Below are positions 25,601 to 37,092 of a stretch of 64,000 nt of DNA, one piece after another (within the stretch, counting starts at the first letter, position 1; each line of letters begins with the position of its first letter). The notes below the pieces were generated by a model. The model had not been told where the DNA came from. It made no database searches and saw only the letters and a program-made list of their open reading frames with translations. Position numbers and translations under genes: made by a program. The stretch covers positions 2,852,001 through 2,916,000 of the forward strand of contig JAJTTP010000002.1 in assembly GCA_023313575.1 (NCBI GenBank), given 5' to 3'. Source of the stretch: Eutypella sp. D-1 (taxonomy: Eukaryota; Ascomycota; Sordariomycetes; Xylariales; Diatrypaceae).

Positions 25601-26481
25601 TGGCCCTTGCGAGAAGTATCGTCATAGATTTTTAGCTTGGTATTCTCTTCACTAGAGATCAAGTCTCGGAGCTCCTCATTGTATAGCTCGATGAATGAGC
25701 ATTTGACAAAGCTCTCGGTATCTGCGGCTTCCAGCTTGTTGAATAAGGAATATAGTACCCGAGGAATGATACCAGCCTCATCAGCCAAGATGCCAAACGT
25801 ATCGCTCATGTCACCAGACATGGTATATGTCTTGCCAGTGCCGGTTTGACCGTAGGCAAAGATCGTGCAGTTGAATCCACCCAGCATCTATGATTTGGGT
25901 GTCAGTTGGTTGTAAGACTTTTCATGAATTTGGGGAAGCTGACGTACCTCTTCTAAAATGGGCTTGACCACATCATCATAGACCATGCTTTGGTCTGCAG
26001 CTTGGGAAAAGACGCGATCAAAATTGTACGTCTTGTTACTCAGAGAACTAGGGCCCATGGATAGCTCAATCAGCTTTCCCTTGGCGCCTTCTGTCTCCAC
26101 CACGACAGCACTGTTCTCGCGGACCTCTCGCTCATTGCGGCCACGACAGCGAACGACCACGTTGATGTTAGTTTCCTCTCCAGTGGGTTCAAGGTCAAAG
26201 TCGCGTTCTTTCCGCTTCGTTCCAGTCGTGGCGGCAGACAGCATTGACTCAGCAGGGGAGGGAGCAGCAGTGCGATCGATTCGGGAAGAAATAGAGGCAT
26301 TGTGGGATATCTGATGCCGAAGCGACGATGGCCTGGCTGTCGGGGTTCTAGTCGTCGAAGTCCTGGTCGTCGTCGAAGTTCTAGTCGCTGGAGGTTTGGC
26401 ACCGGCACGCGTAGCTATGCCGGACCGTGTAGTGGAGGCTACCGAGGAGGGCCTCTGGCTCCGTTGGGAGCGGCTCTGCAT
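22630..26481 (-). CDS. bimC: Kinesin-5 (BimC/Eg5/Cut7) spindle motor
   Basis: This is a plus-end-directed mitotic motor that crosslinks and slides antiparallel spindle microtubules as a homotetramer. The model has three exons: 25948-26481, 23731-25887 and 22630-23679, giving 1,246 aa. The introns are 60 bp (GTACGT...TAG) and 51 bp (GTAAGT...TGCTAAC...CAG). The 51-bp intron stays open in frame and would add 17 false residues if kept. After a Ser/Thr/Arg-rich N-terminus, the motor domain spans about residues 105-445: P-loop GQTGTGKT at 191-198, switch I SSRSH at 315-319, switch II DLAGSE at 348-353, and H-I-P-Y-R-E-S-K-L-T-R near 391-401. A long coiled coil follows. Near the C-terminus S-L-R-E-V-N-P-N resembles the BimC box, the usual Cdk1 site region. 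The family assignment is firm; the N-terminal Met is the first in frame. Confidence 0.95.
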
Positions 26482-27634
26482 GGTTGTTTACTGCTCGCGA
26501 TACGCGAGCGAAGTCGGTAAGGTGTAGGAATCTGTCGGTGAAGTCTTCTATAGGCAAAGTATTCCTATTCGAATATGCTGCCAGGATGTTTTAGATAGGA
26601 TGAATGTTACAGACTCATTTGCATAACTGACGTTGATCGTTAATGTGTGTCTTGAATACTGTACTAATTGATATGGGAGGGCCTCGGAAAGTTATTGTGT
26701 AGTGGCGTGGTTCAAGATTGGTGTCGACGCGACAAGCCCCCGGAGCTTGTTTAGGAAAAGCCGACCCATAAATTTGGAATTGTCAACAAAAATGATATTT
26801 CCCGGGATTGTTGCTGTGACAACCGATAACACCCTCCGTTCTCCTAATTAACTTGTACCGACTCCCCCGATAAGCTTTTAGGGATGCCCAAAACAGGCAA
26901 GCGTCCTGAGGTCCTGCTTACCCAGATGTATGTACTCAGGTACCCAAGTTAGAGGGGTACTTCATAAGTATTAGCCGAACTCTCCAGGCCGGGGCTCTAC
27001 ACTCTTCAGCTGTCAAATGACGTCTGTTTCTCCTTATTTAGAGAGCACCTGAAGACTACCTGACCCTTGATCAGCCCCGCCGTTTATGGCCACCTGAACC
27101 CTTTCATGTGACTACTTACTGTACTTACTGTACTTACCTATAGGTGCACTTACCTGTAGACCTTAGGCTGTCCCCTAACCTCTTTTATTCCATCATCATT
27201 ATCATCATCTATCAATCGTAACTTGTAACCCTTAACAGACTTGTCCAATTTATAAACATAAATAATTTACTTAACCGTCTCCAAGGTTGTACATATCTAA
27301 TTGATTATTGAATCACTTCAACTCGAAATCTACTCTACTGCTTAGGTAATCTGAGGTGTCTTGATCTCACATGTTAATTTAGTCGTCTGCTTGTCTACTT
27401 CATACAACAACATAACGATAAACCTACAAACATTCTCCTTGTCCCTTCAACCTCTGCATGTATTCGTTTATTCATTCACCTGATACTAGGTGAATGGCTG
27501 TGACCTGCCAACCTGCCAACTTAGAGTTCTGTAATCATCTATATCATTTTTTTTAAAAACTGCCTCCTCCGCCCCTCTGGTACCAATAACAAGGGATAAC
27601 AAGGCCTATCCATGATAATCTCGCGAACCTGGTC
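26482..27634. other. Divergent intergenic region (kinesin-5 / UPF0183 promoters)
   Basis: A 1.15-kb gap between two divergently transcribed genes, so it should hold both promoters and 5' leaders. Short TACTTACTGTACTTACTGTAC repeats lie near 27115-27140. No coding sequence is supported. Confidence 0.6.
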
Positions 27635-29425
27635 ATGGCGCTCTTTACCGCGAGTCTTCATCCTAACGTAGGCCTAGGATTTCTAGGTTAGTTACCCTAT
27701 CACTACTCTCACAATCTCCTCCTCAATCTAGACTGTAATGTAAGCCTATACTAATACACGAGACTCTTAGTCCTGGGCGCTTCCCTACACGACATCTTGA
27801 CACGGTTAAAGGCCGAACCCCAGCGATTCCCCAAACTCGACCTGGCCTACTCCCCAGCACAGCCAGTGCTAGAACCTGTGATCCTCACCCTACCTGCAAA
27901 TGGCATACGGTTACGCTTTGATGGACCCGAGCAGCGACTACGACTGATCGAGATCATCGACTTCACCAAGAGCCGCATCACCTACCAGGACAAAGACCTT
28001 GTGAGGTCGAGTAATAATACCCAGGGGGCTGTCGGTTCTCCTAATCAGGGTGGGGCAGCAGATGTTGTTTCGGGGCCTGCCTTCAAGAATGTATACCATC
28101 GGCTGTTCGGTCCGACCTATGCTGGAGAGTATATACCGCCAGGTGAAAACGACAAGCGTGGGATAGGAACCTACATCTTGTCATATCCCGGCGTCGCCTT
28201 CAGTTTCCCTCTGCCGGAATCTGCATACTCGCCCGACAAGGATGTCGTCACGCTTTTATCATCGCCAGCGAGTCAGACAGCCATCTCTGGTGCTATATTC
28301 AGCGGGAAATCGTGGGCGCACGCGCGCGAGAGCTTGTGGACGGAGGGTCTCCCGAGCATCAAGTCGTCCTTCCTCTTCAGTAAGAGCAAGGACGTGGTGC
28401 CGGACGAGATCTCGCTGGTGCGGATACACGGCGGCGGCAAGCTGCAGCTGTTCAAGAAGTGGACGAGCGCGTCGGTCTGGATCAACCTGGGTGACACCAC
28501 ACCGCAAGACCTGGTAGCGGAGCTCGGGCCGCCCGACGCCATATACCGGAAGAACGACCAGCGGATGTACATCCACAAGACCCGGGCCGCCAGCGACAGC
28601 CGGTCGCGGTCCCACGGCGGCGACTATAAGCGCCCGGACGAGCTGACCGACACCGACCAGTCGTCCGCGCACACGGGCTCGGACGATTCCGACGACGAGG
28701 CCGTCGAGGACGAGTTTATCGGCAACGTCTCCGGCGAGTGCTTCTTCAACTACTTCTACCTCGGCTTCGACGTCCTCATATCGCCCCCGGTCCCGCCCTC
28801 GCGGAAGCCGCCGTCGCAGGAGGCCGCCGGGAGCGGCGGCGGCGGCGGGGCCAACGAGAACCTGCCCAACGGGGCGGACAACCCGCTCAAGGCGGGGACT
28901 TCGGACAGACTCGTCGCCACCAAGGTAGTCCTGCACGCTAACGTCCCCGGCTCGTATCCGTTCAACCGGCACCGCCGCTGTCGGTGGGAGATCTCCTACT
29001 TACCGGGCGCCAACAACGGCGACACCAGCGCTGATCCCGGCAGCACCGATCACCCCACCGTCAACTCCGAGACCCACTTCAACGAGATCGAGGAGCGGCT
29101 GCGCGACGAATGGAGCCGCGCCGACGCGTCCGGCGACCCCGACGCCGCCCACCACCACCGCCAGCGCGGCATGGTGCTGAACCGTGGCTGGGGCGACAGT
29201 CCCGGCAGCAGCTGCGAGTTCCTCGGCGGCTGGGAGGACAGCCTCGGCGGCGGGAGCGGTGGTAACAAGGGCGTAGCTGCCGAAACCGGGGCCGGGGCCG
29301 GGGCCGGGGCCGGGGTTAAGAAGTTCGACGGCAGCGAGGAGTCCACGACCACACTGTACGGCTTCCCCGGCCTCGTGTTCGAGGTGTTGAAGAATGGCTT
29401 CGTGAGCGCTGTAACGGTGTTTTAA
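27635..29425 (+). CDS. UPF0183/PHAF1-like protein
   Basis: This is a fungal member of the UPF0183 family. The human member (C16orf70/PHAF1) associates with phosphoinositides and the phagophore during autophagy; a similar role here is inference. The model has two exons: 27635-27686 and 27771-29425 (84-bp intron, GTTAGT...TTAG), 568 aa. The short first exon restores the family's usual G-L-G-F then L-G-A-S-L-H-D-I-L start, lost if the gene is begun at an internal codon near 27797. Other family signs are I-L-T-L-P-A-N-G-I-R-L-R-F-D, the C-F-F-N-Y-F-Y-L-G-F-D motif and a terminal L-V-F-E-V-L-K-N-G-F. Unlike the shorter animal proteins, it carries acidic and Gly-rich inserts, including a GA repeat encoded by a GGGGCC-type array. 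Confidence 0.88.
29286..29315 (+). repeat. CCGGGG x5 hexanucleotide repeat inside the UPF0183 gene
   Basis: Five perfect copies of CCGGGG in the coding strand, translated as a Gly-Ala repeat. The G-rich strand has runs of four G separated by CC and could form a G-quadruplex. Confidence 0.95.
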
Positions 29426-30689
29426 AAAACAACTTAATTATCCACCCACGCACTCTCTTTTTTTTCTTTCGCGCGCCTGCTATGTTCTACGTATTTTGTC
29501 TGCTTGGGTTGGTCTGGTCTGGTCCGGGGGTTATAGGATTTCGGAGTTAGGGTTCTTAATTTTCTTTCTACTGCTGCTAAGCTAATCATTGCGTCCGCGT
29601 TCCGAGTTGCGCTTGTTTGCGTCTTTATTAAATTGGATGAACCGTATTTATATGACCTAGCTGTCTGCCTGCCTCACACGATCGTCTTGTGTTAGATAGG
29701 AAGAGACAGGAAGGTGAATTGGGAGTGGCAGAGGGTGTATTGCATTCTATTCTAGACCATGCCTGTCGTTTGTTGTACTTGCTATGCACCTGCATAGATG
29801 TATATCTCTGAGTACCCGCCCGGTATTTTCGACTACGCGAGCAGTGTTTTTATTCGGTAGGCAACCAAAACGCCTCACTGCCTAGTTCAAGTGGGATCTT
29901 ACCGCGCAAGAAATCAATATCTTGTTGTATGATTGGCCATGATTTAGGGTTGGGGTGCCCGAGGCCTTTCTAGTTTCCTATCTGATGGGGGTATACACGC
30001 ATCGATTCCAAGTATCGCTGGTGCAATTATCAAATGTCAATCTTTTACCAACTATTAACTTATACCTAGGTAGTGACCTGACTACGATCACTAAAGACTA
30101 CTCTTACCGTCAATGTGCCGATGCTTTCGCCCCCTCAACGGAAAGGGGTGGGATTTCACAAGGCTCTCTGGTGGTTATGTATGGAGGTGGAGAGGCCTGC
30201 CTATTGCGTACTCCAGTGTTCTCAGACACTGGAGCCCATTTCCTATGACTGATTCGTACCTTTAATTGTGCGATGGTGGCGCGATGGGGCTTTATTCGTA
30301 GCGCGGCATAGAACGCAACCCCCCTTCGGCGGCCGTAGAAAACGGTCGTGTCATCCCCTATTCGCCCGATTCGCAAAATCTGCCTTGATGTAACTCATCT
30401 AATATCGGCGCGGCCGTCTCACCCCCGGTATGCCTCGTCATGCATGCATGCATACCTAGTCTGCCTAAGCGACATGGCTCACGTTGAGCCGAATGCTTCG
30501 CAGAAAGAAGAGGCCTCCCACAAGGTTTACTTACACCTCTCATAGATCCTAGGTCGAGTGGCAGAGTCAGATATCTCTTCCTCCAACCCATTTCTTTCTA
30601 GACCTTTGCGGGATATATACGTCTACCAAGGGAGCAAGGTAGACAAACAAGAAAAACAGATTTCTCAAAAAAGGAAAAGAAAAAAAATC
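29426..30689. other. Intergenic, UPF0183 3' flank and HET gene promoter
   Basis: There is no supported gene. It contains a perfect 9-bp hairpin (30211-30219 with 30226-30234, 6-nt loop) and a CATG/CATGCATGCATG run at about 30437-30451. A purine-rich leader with AAAAAAG stretches precedes the HET start. Confidence 0.55.
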
Positions 30690-33117
30690 ATGGCCCTAAG
30701 AGCAGCAGATTCACGACCGAAACCAAAGGAGCCATACCTGACACTCAAGGAATTAGACGCCATCCGGGTGCTGGTCCTGCAACCGGGCGACTGGAAAGAT
30801 CCGCTCAACTGCGAGCTTCGAAACACGACTTTGAGCCGCGCGCCTGTGTACCATGCCATTTCCTACGCATGGGGGTTGTCTAAAGCCACTCGTCCGGTGA
30901 CGATCAATTACATACAAATGAATGTGACGGTTAATCTCGAGTCCTCTCTAAGACACCTAAGGCGCAAGGACGTGCCCTTAACGCTGTGGGTGGACGCACT
31001 AGTAAGTCTATCGGAGGAGAATACGGGGATCGGGAGTTAAGTGATCGTTTGTTATGTGTGGCAAGGGTGTACTAATATATATGTAGTGCATCGACCAGGA
31101 TAACCTGGAGGAGAGGGGACACCAAGTCAGGATAATGCGTGATATCTACCTACACGCTAGCGAGGTTATCATATTTCTTGGTGACGGCCAGAACCATCGA
31201 ATCAGTGGCGATTTCAAGGCCTTTGGGCCTCGCTTCGAGGCTGAATTTCACAACACCTCGTCCGATGACGGATACATTGCAAACTTCTCTCGGCGGTTTG
31301 TTGATGACAGTCCCCGCAAAGTCTCCGCTATGGATGTCTTCTCCTTTATTGCGGTACAGGCCAGGGGCCAGGCAGAGTCATTTTATCGCGAAGCAAATAA
31401 GCAGGGTCGCGACTTGCAGGGACTATTCGAAGCACTCAGGATGATGCTCTTGAGTCCCTGGTGGAGTAGAATGTGGGTGTTCCAGGAAGCCATCCTGGCC
31501 CGAAAATTGACGATTCGCTACGGCGGTATCACTTGTCCATGGAATATGTTCACACAGGCAGCATATACGCAGTCGGGGGCCGCGCTGTTGTCAGGACCTT
31601 TGCAGAAAGTCCTGGTGTTCTTTTCGAAACTCGTTCTAAGCGTTACTCGACATCACGAGAGTAGAGCTCCGATACTTGGCGGACAGCAACCCGGGTACGA
31701 GGCAATGGATATGTTAGCTCTTCTCCGGGCAACCGCTGGACGGAAGGCATCGGATGACCGGGACAAAGTGTTCTCTCTGCTCGGATTAGTGCCGGAGGAT
31801 ATGAAGAGTGCTATCTATCCAAGCTATACAATATCGACAGAAGATGTTTACACCACTACTGTCAGCCAGATCATTGCACAGGGAAGATCGCTGGCACCTC
31901 TTTATGGAGACTTGGGTCGGAAGAACAGAAAAGATTTACCATCGTGGGTTCCAGACTGGAGTGCTGTCGTTGACGAACAGGAGATCAACCGTATACATTA
32001 TACAGGCTTGTATAAGGCCTGTTCCAACGACAATGTCGAATTCATATCGTCCATAGCTAATTTATGGTCATATGCGTCGAGCTGCTTGAAATCGTTTCAT
32101 GAAGATGCCAAGTCTTTATGTTTGACGTCCCTATATCCCAGAGTGTTGTCATACTTGCTATCTTTTATGCAACAAAAAGAGAGGATTGAACGCTCCGGTA
32201 AGACGCCTATACAACTTAACTTTGGAGACAAATGTTGGATGGATAACCTACGTGCAGAGTGGGTAGGCGGGCCGACCCTGGACCTTTCAGCAGGAAACGA
32301 AGTTCCAGCGCCTTTATGGATGAATAGAATGCGCTCCTGGAACTATCATAGGACGGGCCCCCGTGACATCGAAGAACATGACATCGAAGGATTCCGTTTG
32401 CCAGGACGGAAAATTGCAAAAGTATCAGAGGTCGGGGAGGTCATTGTTGGTTTGATAACACCCGCTGAGCTCCGCAGGCTTTGCCGCTCATACTCAGAAC
32501 TTGGGATTAATCAGCCTTTGCGCCCGCACTCATTACGAGCACTAGTGTTCTATCTTAAAGTCAAGGATGGGCATATCACAAGATTATCCGGCGACGACGA
32601 TGATGCTATCGAGCAATGGTTCAGAAGTCGATCTCACAGCGAGGCAACTAGAGACGTACACGGGCCCGAGGAGACTGATTCACTTGGGTTTGATGAGATA
32701 GTTGGGAAAATGGCAACTCGACGACGCCTATTCGTTACCGAAGACGGCCGTGTAGGCTGGGGCCCTGCAGAAACTCAGCCCGGAGACCACGTGTACGTTC
32801 TCCCCGGAGGAAAGGTGCCATTTGTTCTCCGAGGAGAACAACTGGTCGAGGGGGGAAATGCACATCGGCTGGTCGGGGATTGCATACTCCAAGATGTTAT
32901 GGACGGTGAAGCATGTCGAGATGTGAAGTGGGGGGCTGTCTTGTTACCTCCTCTGTCCTGGACAGGATGCGACTCATATATAACTAGAGAAGCCCAGGGT
33001 GGGGAGCTGCGCCAGTTAGAATACGGCAACCACCTCGGAGACCCCTTCGATTTTGTCTACAGATGTCTGAAGGATCATGCCAAAGAGAATAACTTGGTTA
33101 TGGTTACTCTCATCTGA
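30690..33117 (+). CDS. HET-domain (heterokaryon incompatibility) protein
   Basis: HET-domain proteins act in fungal non-self recognition and cell-death responses after hyphal fusion. The model has exons 30690-31001 and 31087-33117 (85-bp intron, GTAAGT...TAG), 780 aa. I start at the ATG at 30690; the open frame runs further upstream but without a usable ATG. HET signatures in order are A-I-S-Y-A-W-G at 56-62; W-V-D-A-L-C-I-D-Q-D-N at 100-110, which only appears once the intron is removed; R-I-M-R-D-I-Y-L-H-A-S-E-V just after; and P-W-W-S-R-M-W-V-F-Q-E at 228-238. The long C-terminal part (about 400-780) has no partner domain that I recognise (no NACHT, WD40 or ankyrin). It ends with the usual HET tail pattern G-D-x-V-x-V-L-P-G-G-K-V-P-F-V-L-R around 690-720. 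Confidence 0.93.
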
Positions 33118-33804
33118 GGATGTATTATGTATGTATGCTAAGGAGTTTCAACTGTAGCGCCATAGATGCCATAGAGAGTGAAATGGCCATTGGTCAAAAA
33201 GTAACGACCTCAAGTTGTGAAGATGAGAGTTGGGAGTGCCTCGGGATTGATTGGTTGTTTCAACGTTGACTATGAAATCGTTATCTTATCTGCATGTGCA
33301 GATGCGCCTGGAGACCTCGATGGTAAGCGCGACGCAACCAATTAAAGCGGCGGTTCTTACTAAAACTTCATTTAGTACCCAAGGTTACATATTGCCTCCT
33401 GGAGAGGGGACCTGGGACCTACAAGACCCTTCCCACCTTAATAAGCTAACCACGCTAGTCTATACTTGGACTAGTGTTTGAACTAATCGTGGGGTACTAA
33501 ATTTTCACACCATGGAGGGGAAGAAAAAAAAAAGGAAATAGGTAGTAAAGTAGATTGAGGGACCTAAGGCGGGCAAGGAAAGACAAACTGGGAGGGACAG
33601 AGGGGGGAAAAAATAATAAAAATTTCTATCTTATCTACTCCTACTCGCCTACCCACCTAAGAGGCAAACCTTTTTCCTTTTCTTTGCTTTTTCCTTTCAC
33701 ACAAATACTCCTTCTCCTGGATTTGTCGTCGGGTCGATTCTCTCCTCTTCATCCTTCTTCCCAATCCACAAGTAAAATAAATCACCTGTCACTTCAAATC
33801 CAAG
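33118..33804. promoter_or_regulatory. SSB1 upstream region with pyrimidine-rich leader
   Basis: A 0.69-kb gap before the Hsp70 gene. The last ~130 bp (about 33,660-33,790) are strongly CT-rich, typical of highly expressed fungal genes near the transcription start. An imperfect hairpin around CTAGTC/GACTAG lies near 33,453-33,473. No TATA box can be named with confidence. Confidence 0.5.
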
Positions 33805-35177
33805 ATGGCGGAAGAAGTTTATGACGGTGCCGTTGGCATTGACTTGGGTAAGTTTTTATATAATTTTTTTTTACGGATTCATCGTCCCCTTATCCACGAT
33901 CCGTCCCTTATCCCACATTTCTTTTTACAATCATCACCCCTCATTGCGACCATGATCTATATCTTGTCTGTTCCTTCATCTTGCTGGTTCGCTAACAAAT
34001 TGCGCCCATTTTCTTGTTAACAGGAACCACCTACTCCTGCGTCGCCACTTACGAGGGAAGCAATGTCGAGATTATCGCCAACGAGCAGGGTAGCTTCACC
34101 ACTCCCTCCTTCGTCTCTTTCACCGAGAAGGAGCGGTTGATTGGTGAGGCTGCCAAGAACCAGGCTGCCATGAACCCCCGTAACACCGTCTTTGATGTCA
34201 AGTTAGTAGTACCCTCTCTATACTCTTTGAAAAGAAGAAAGTTTTACTTCCTGATCAAGTGGCTAATCTAGCGTGCGCTACACTATAGGCGATTGATTGG
34301 TCGTCCTTTCGATGACCCCATCGTCAAGAAGGACATCGAGTCCTGGCCCTTCAAGATTGTCGAGCAGGGCAAGAACCCTATGGTTGAGGTCGAGTACCTT
34401 GGTGAGACCAAGACCTTCTCCCCTCAGGAGATCTCCGCCATGGTCCTTACGAAGGTACGCTCCACAAATTCCCCTATACCTTCTAATCTTCTTTTTTTCT
34501 ATATTTTGTTATCTCTGGTTCTAACCAGTCTCCAAATGTAGATGAAGGAGATTGCCGAGACCAAGCTTGGCAAGAAGGTTGAGAAGGCTGTCATCACTGT
34601 CCCCGCCTACTTCAACGACAACCAGCGTCAGGCTACCAAGGACGCCGGTGCTATCTCTGGCCTGAACGTTCTCCGTATCATCAACGAGCCCACCGCTGCC
34701 GCCATCGCGTACGGCCTTGGCTCTGGCAAGACCAACAAGGAGCGGAACGTCCTTATCTACGATCTTGGAGGTGGTACTTTCGATGTCTCCCTCCTGAACA
34801 TCCAGGGCGGTGTCTTCACCGTCAAGGCTACCGCCGGTGATACCCACTTGGGTGGCCAGGACTTCGACACGAACCTCCTTGAGCACTGCAAAAAGGAGTT
34901 CCAAAGGAAGACGAAGAAGGACATCTCTGGCGACCCCCGTGCTCTCCGGAGACTCCGGACTGCTTGCGAGCGTGCCAAGCGTACCCTCTCCAACGGTGCT
35001 CAGACCACCATTGAGATTGACTCGCTCTTCGATGGCGATGATTTCTTCCTCCAGATCACCCGTGCTCGTTTCGAGGATCTGAACGCCAAGTCTTTCCAGG
35101 GTACTCTGGAGCCTGTCGCCCAGGTTCTCAAGGATGCTGCCATCGAGAAGAGCAGCGTCGACGAGATCGTCCTCGTC

Positions 35178-35212
<35 letters not shown>

Positions 35213-36052
35213 TCTGAGCGATTTCTTCGATGGCAAGAAGCTCGAGAAGAGCATCAACCCCGACGAGGCCGTTGCTTACGGTGCCGCCGTCCAGGCCGGT
35301 ATCCTCTCTGGCAAGGCTACGTCTGCCGATACCTCCGACCTGCTGCTGCTCGATGTCGTTCCTCTGTCCCTTGGTGTCGCCATGGAGGGCAACATCTTTG
35401 CCCCCGTCGTCACCCGTGGCCAGACCGTCCCTACCATCAAGAAGCGCACTTTCACCACCGTTGCCGACAACCAGCAGACCGTCCAGTTCCCTGTATACCA
35501 GGGTGAGCGTGTCAACTGCGAGGACAACACCTCCCTGGGAGAGTTTACTCTGGCTCCCATCCCCCCCATGCGTGCTGGTGAGGCCGTTCTCGAGGTCGTC
35601 TTCGAGGTCGACGTCAACGGTATCCTGAAGGTCACTGCTACCGAGAAGACCTCCGGCCGCAGCGCCAACATCACCATCTCCAACTCGGTCGGCAAGCTGT
35701 CTTCTGGTGAGATTGAGAGCATGATCAACGGTAAGGTACCCTGCAGCGCTTGAATGTTGAACATGACTAACGTGGGATAATAGATGCCGAGAAGTTCAAG
35801 AACAGCGACGAGGCTTTTAGCAAGCGGTTCGAGGCCAAGCAGCAGCTCGAGTCGTACATCAGCCGCGTCGAGGAGATCATCTCCGACCCGACCCTGTCCC
35901 TCAAGCTCAAGCGTGGCCAGAAGGACAAGATTGAGCAGTCCCTCAGCGATGCTATGGGTCAGCTCGAGATCGAGGACTCTAGCTCCGAGGACCTTAAGAA
36001 GAAGGAGCTTGCTCTGAAGAGACTTGTGACCAAGGCGATGTCGACGCGATAA
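33805..36052 (+). CDS. SSB1: Ribosome-associated Hsp70 chaperone Ssb
   Basis: This is a cytosolic Hsp70 that binds nascent chains at the ribosome exit with the RAC complex. There are five exons: 33805-33847, 34024-34201, 34289-34454, 34542-35730 and 35784-36052 (introns 176, 87, 87, 87 and 53 bp), giving 614 aa, one more than yeast Ssb1 (613). It starts [15 protein letters not shown] and continues across the first intron as T-T-Y-S-C-V-A-T-Y. The ATPase signatures [12 protein letters not shown] and [11 protein letters not shown] are intact. The end V-T-K-A-M-S-T-R matches the Ssb type and lacks EEVD, which separates it from Ssa-type Hsp70s; there is no HDEL, so it is not BiP. The intron-rich 5' end and optimised codons fit strong expression. 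Confidence 0.97.
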
Positions 36053-37092
36053 GCGCCAGTAATGTTTTGGGGATTTTGATCACGAACTTCAGGTGGGCGT
36101 TTGCTGGGCTCTCGAAGACCCGGAATATGATCGAACGCTCGTCGACATACATGGTAGGGTAGATACCCGACACTTGGAAGGGAATGGATGAAGTGTATTC
36201 CCTCCGAGGTCGAAGACGGATGAGGGATGGCGGAGTCAAAAAAGTCCTTTGTCATTTTTTTTAGGATGGCCTCTACTACACCCCCTGCGCCGCCTTGTCA
36301 TAGCACCACTACTGCTTCTCATTTCATGAACCTATACCGGTTCACGGCGTACTGCATGTAGAATAGGCTGGACGATTCAACGGAATGGAAACGAATGAAT
36401 ATGTTATATGAAGTGCTTTTTTTCAGCCGCCGTAACTACTACTTACCTGAATTAAAGGTATCCATCCGTATTCCTTGCTCCTGGACAAGCTGGGTTCGCT
36501 TCTTCTGGATAAAGTTATACTAGTAAATATGCCTGTATCAGGTATGCACTATGAAGGATTATGCACGATAGGGTAATTGACGTCAGTACCAGCTCACCAT
36601 TTCAGTATGAAACAGCAGGTGATAGCGGGCGAGTACAGAGCAGCATAACCCTGGAGTAATCCGAACATCAACAAAACCATTCATTTAAACTTGCTGCGAC
36701 AGGCAATATTTACAAGCATTCCTCACGCAAACAAAATTCTACAAATTCTACCCAACACCTAAATTGATATCGATTCCATCATTGTCTCCTCTCTTCATCG
36801 GTCTTGACTCAATATAGATCATCATGGCCTGAGCCAATACGGCAGAAATAATAAAGCTTGAGAGCTAATACAGCTGAGACAGCAAGCAAGACATGCGACG
36901 ACGCGTTTTGCTAACGTTGCACACAACTCGGACATCTTTAGTATCTCTAACGTTTCTACCGTCTCTAACACGTCTAGCAATTCATTTGCCGACAAAGTAA
37001 TTTAATACTTTTACTACTCGCCTAGAAACCACCTCCCCCCCCCCCCCCTTCGTACTTGAAACCGATACATCTCGCCGCCCCCGCCACCCAAT
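36053..37092. other. Intergenic, SSB1 3' flank and LMBD1-like promoter
   Basis: About 1 kb without a gene. It contains a 14-nt C homopolymer at 37035-37048, just upstream of the next start codon, and a repeated CATCTTTAGTATCTCTAACG-like stretch near 36,930-36,980. Confidence 0.55.
37035..37048. repeat. C14 homopolymer
   Basis: Fourteen consecutive C residues, 44 bp upstream of the LMBD1-like start codon. Similar runs occur at 39592-39604 (G13), 42485-42496 (C12) and 47467-47480 (G14). Confidence 0.95.

Noticed and set aside
30558..30689. Upstream extension of the HET protein
   Set aside because: The extension begins at GTG, not ATG, and crosses an A-rich leader; the ATG at 30690 is the better start.
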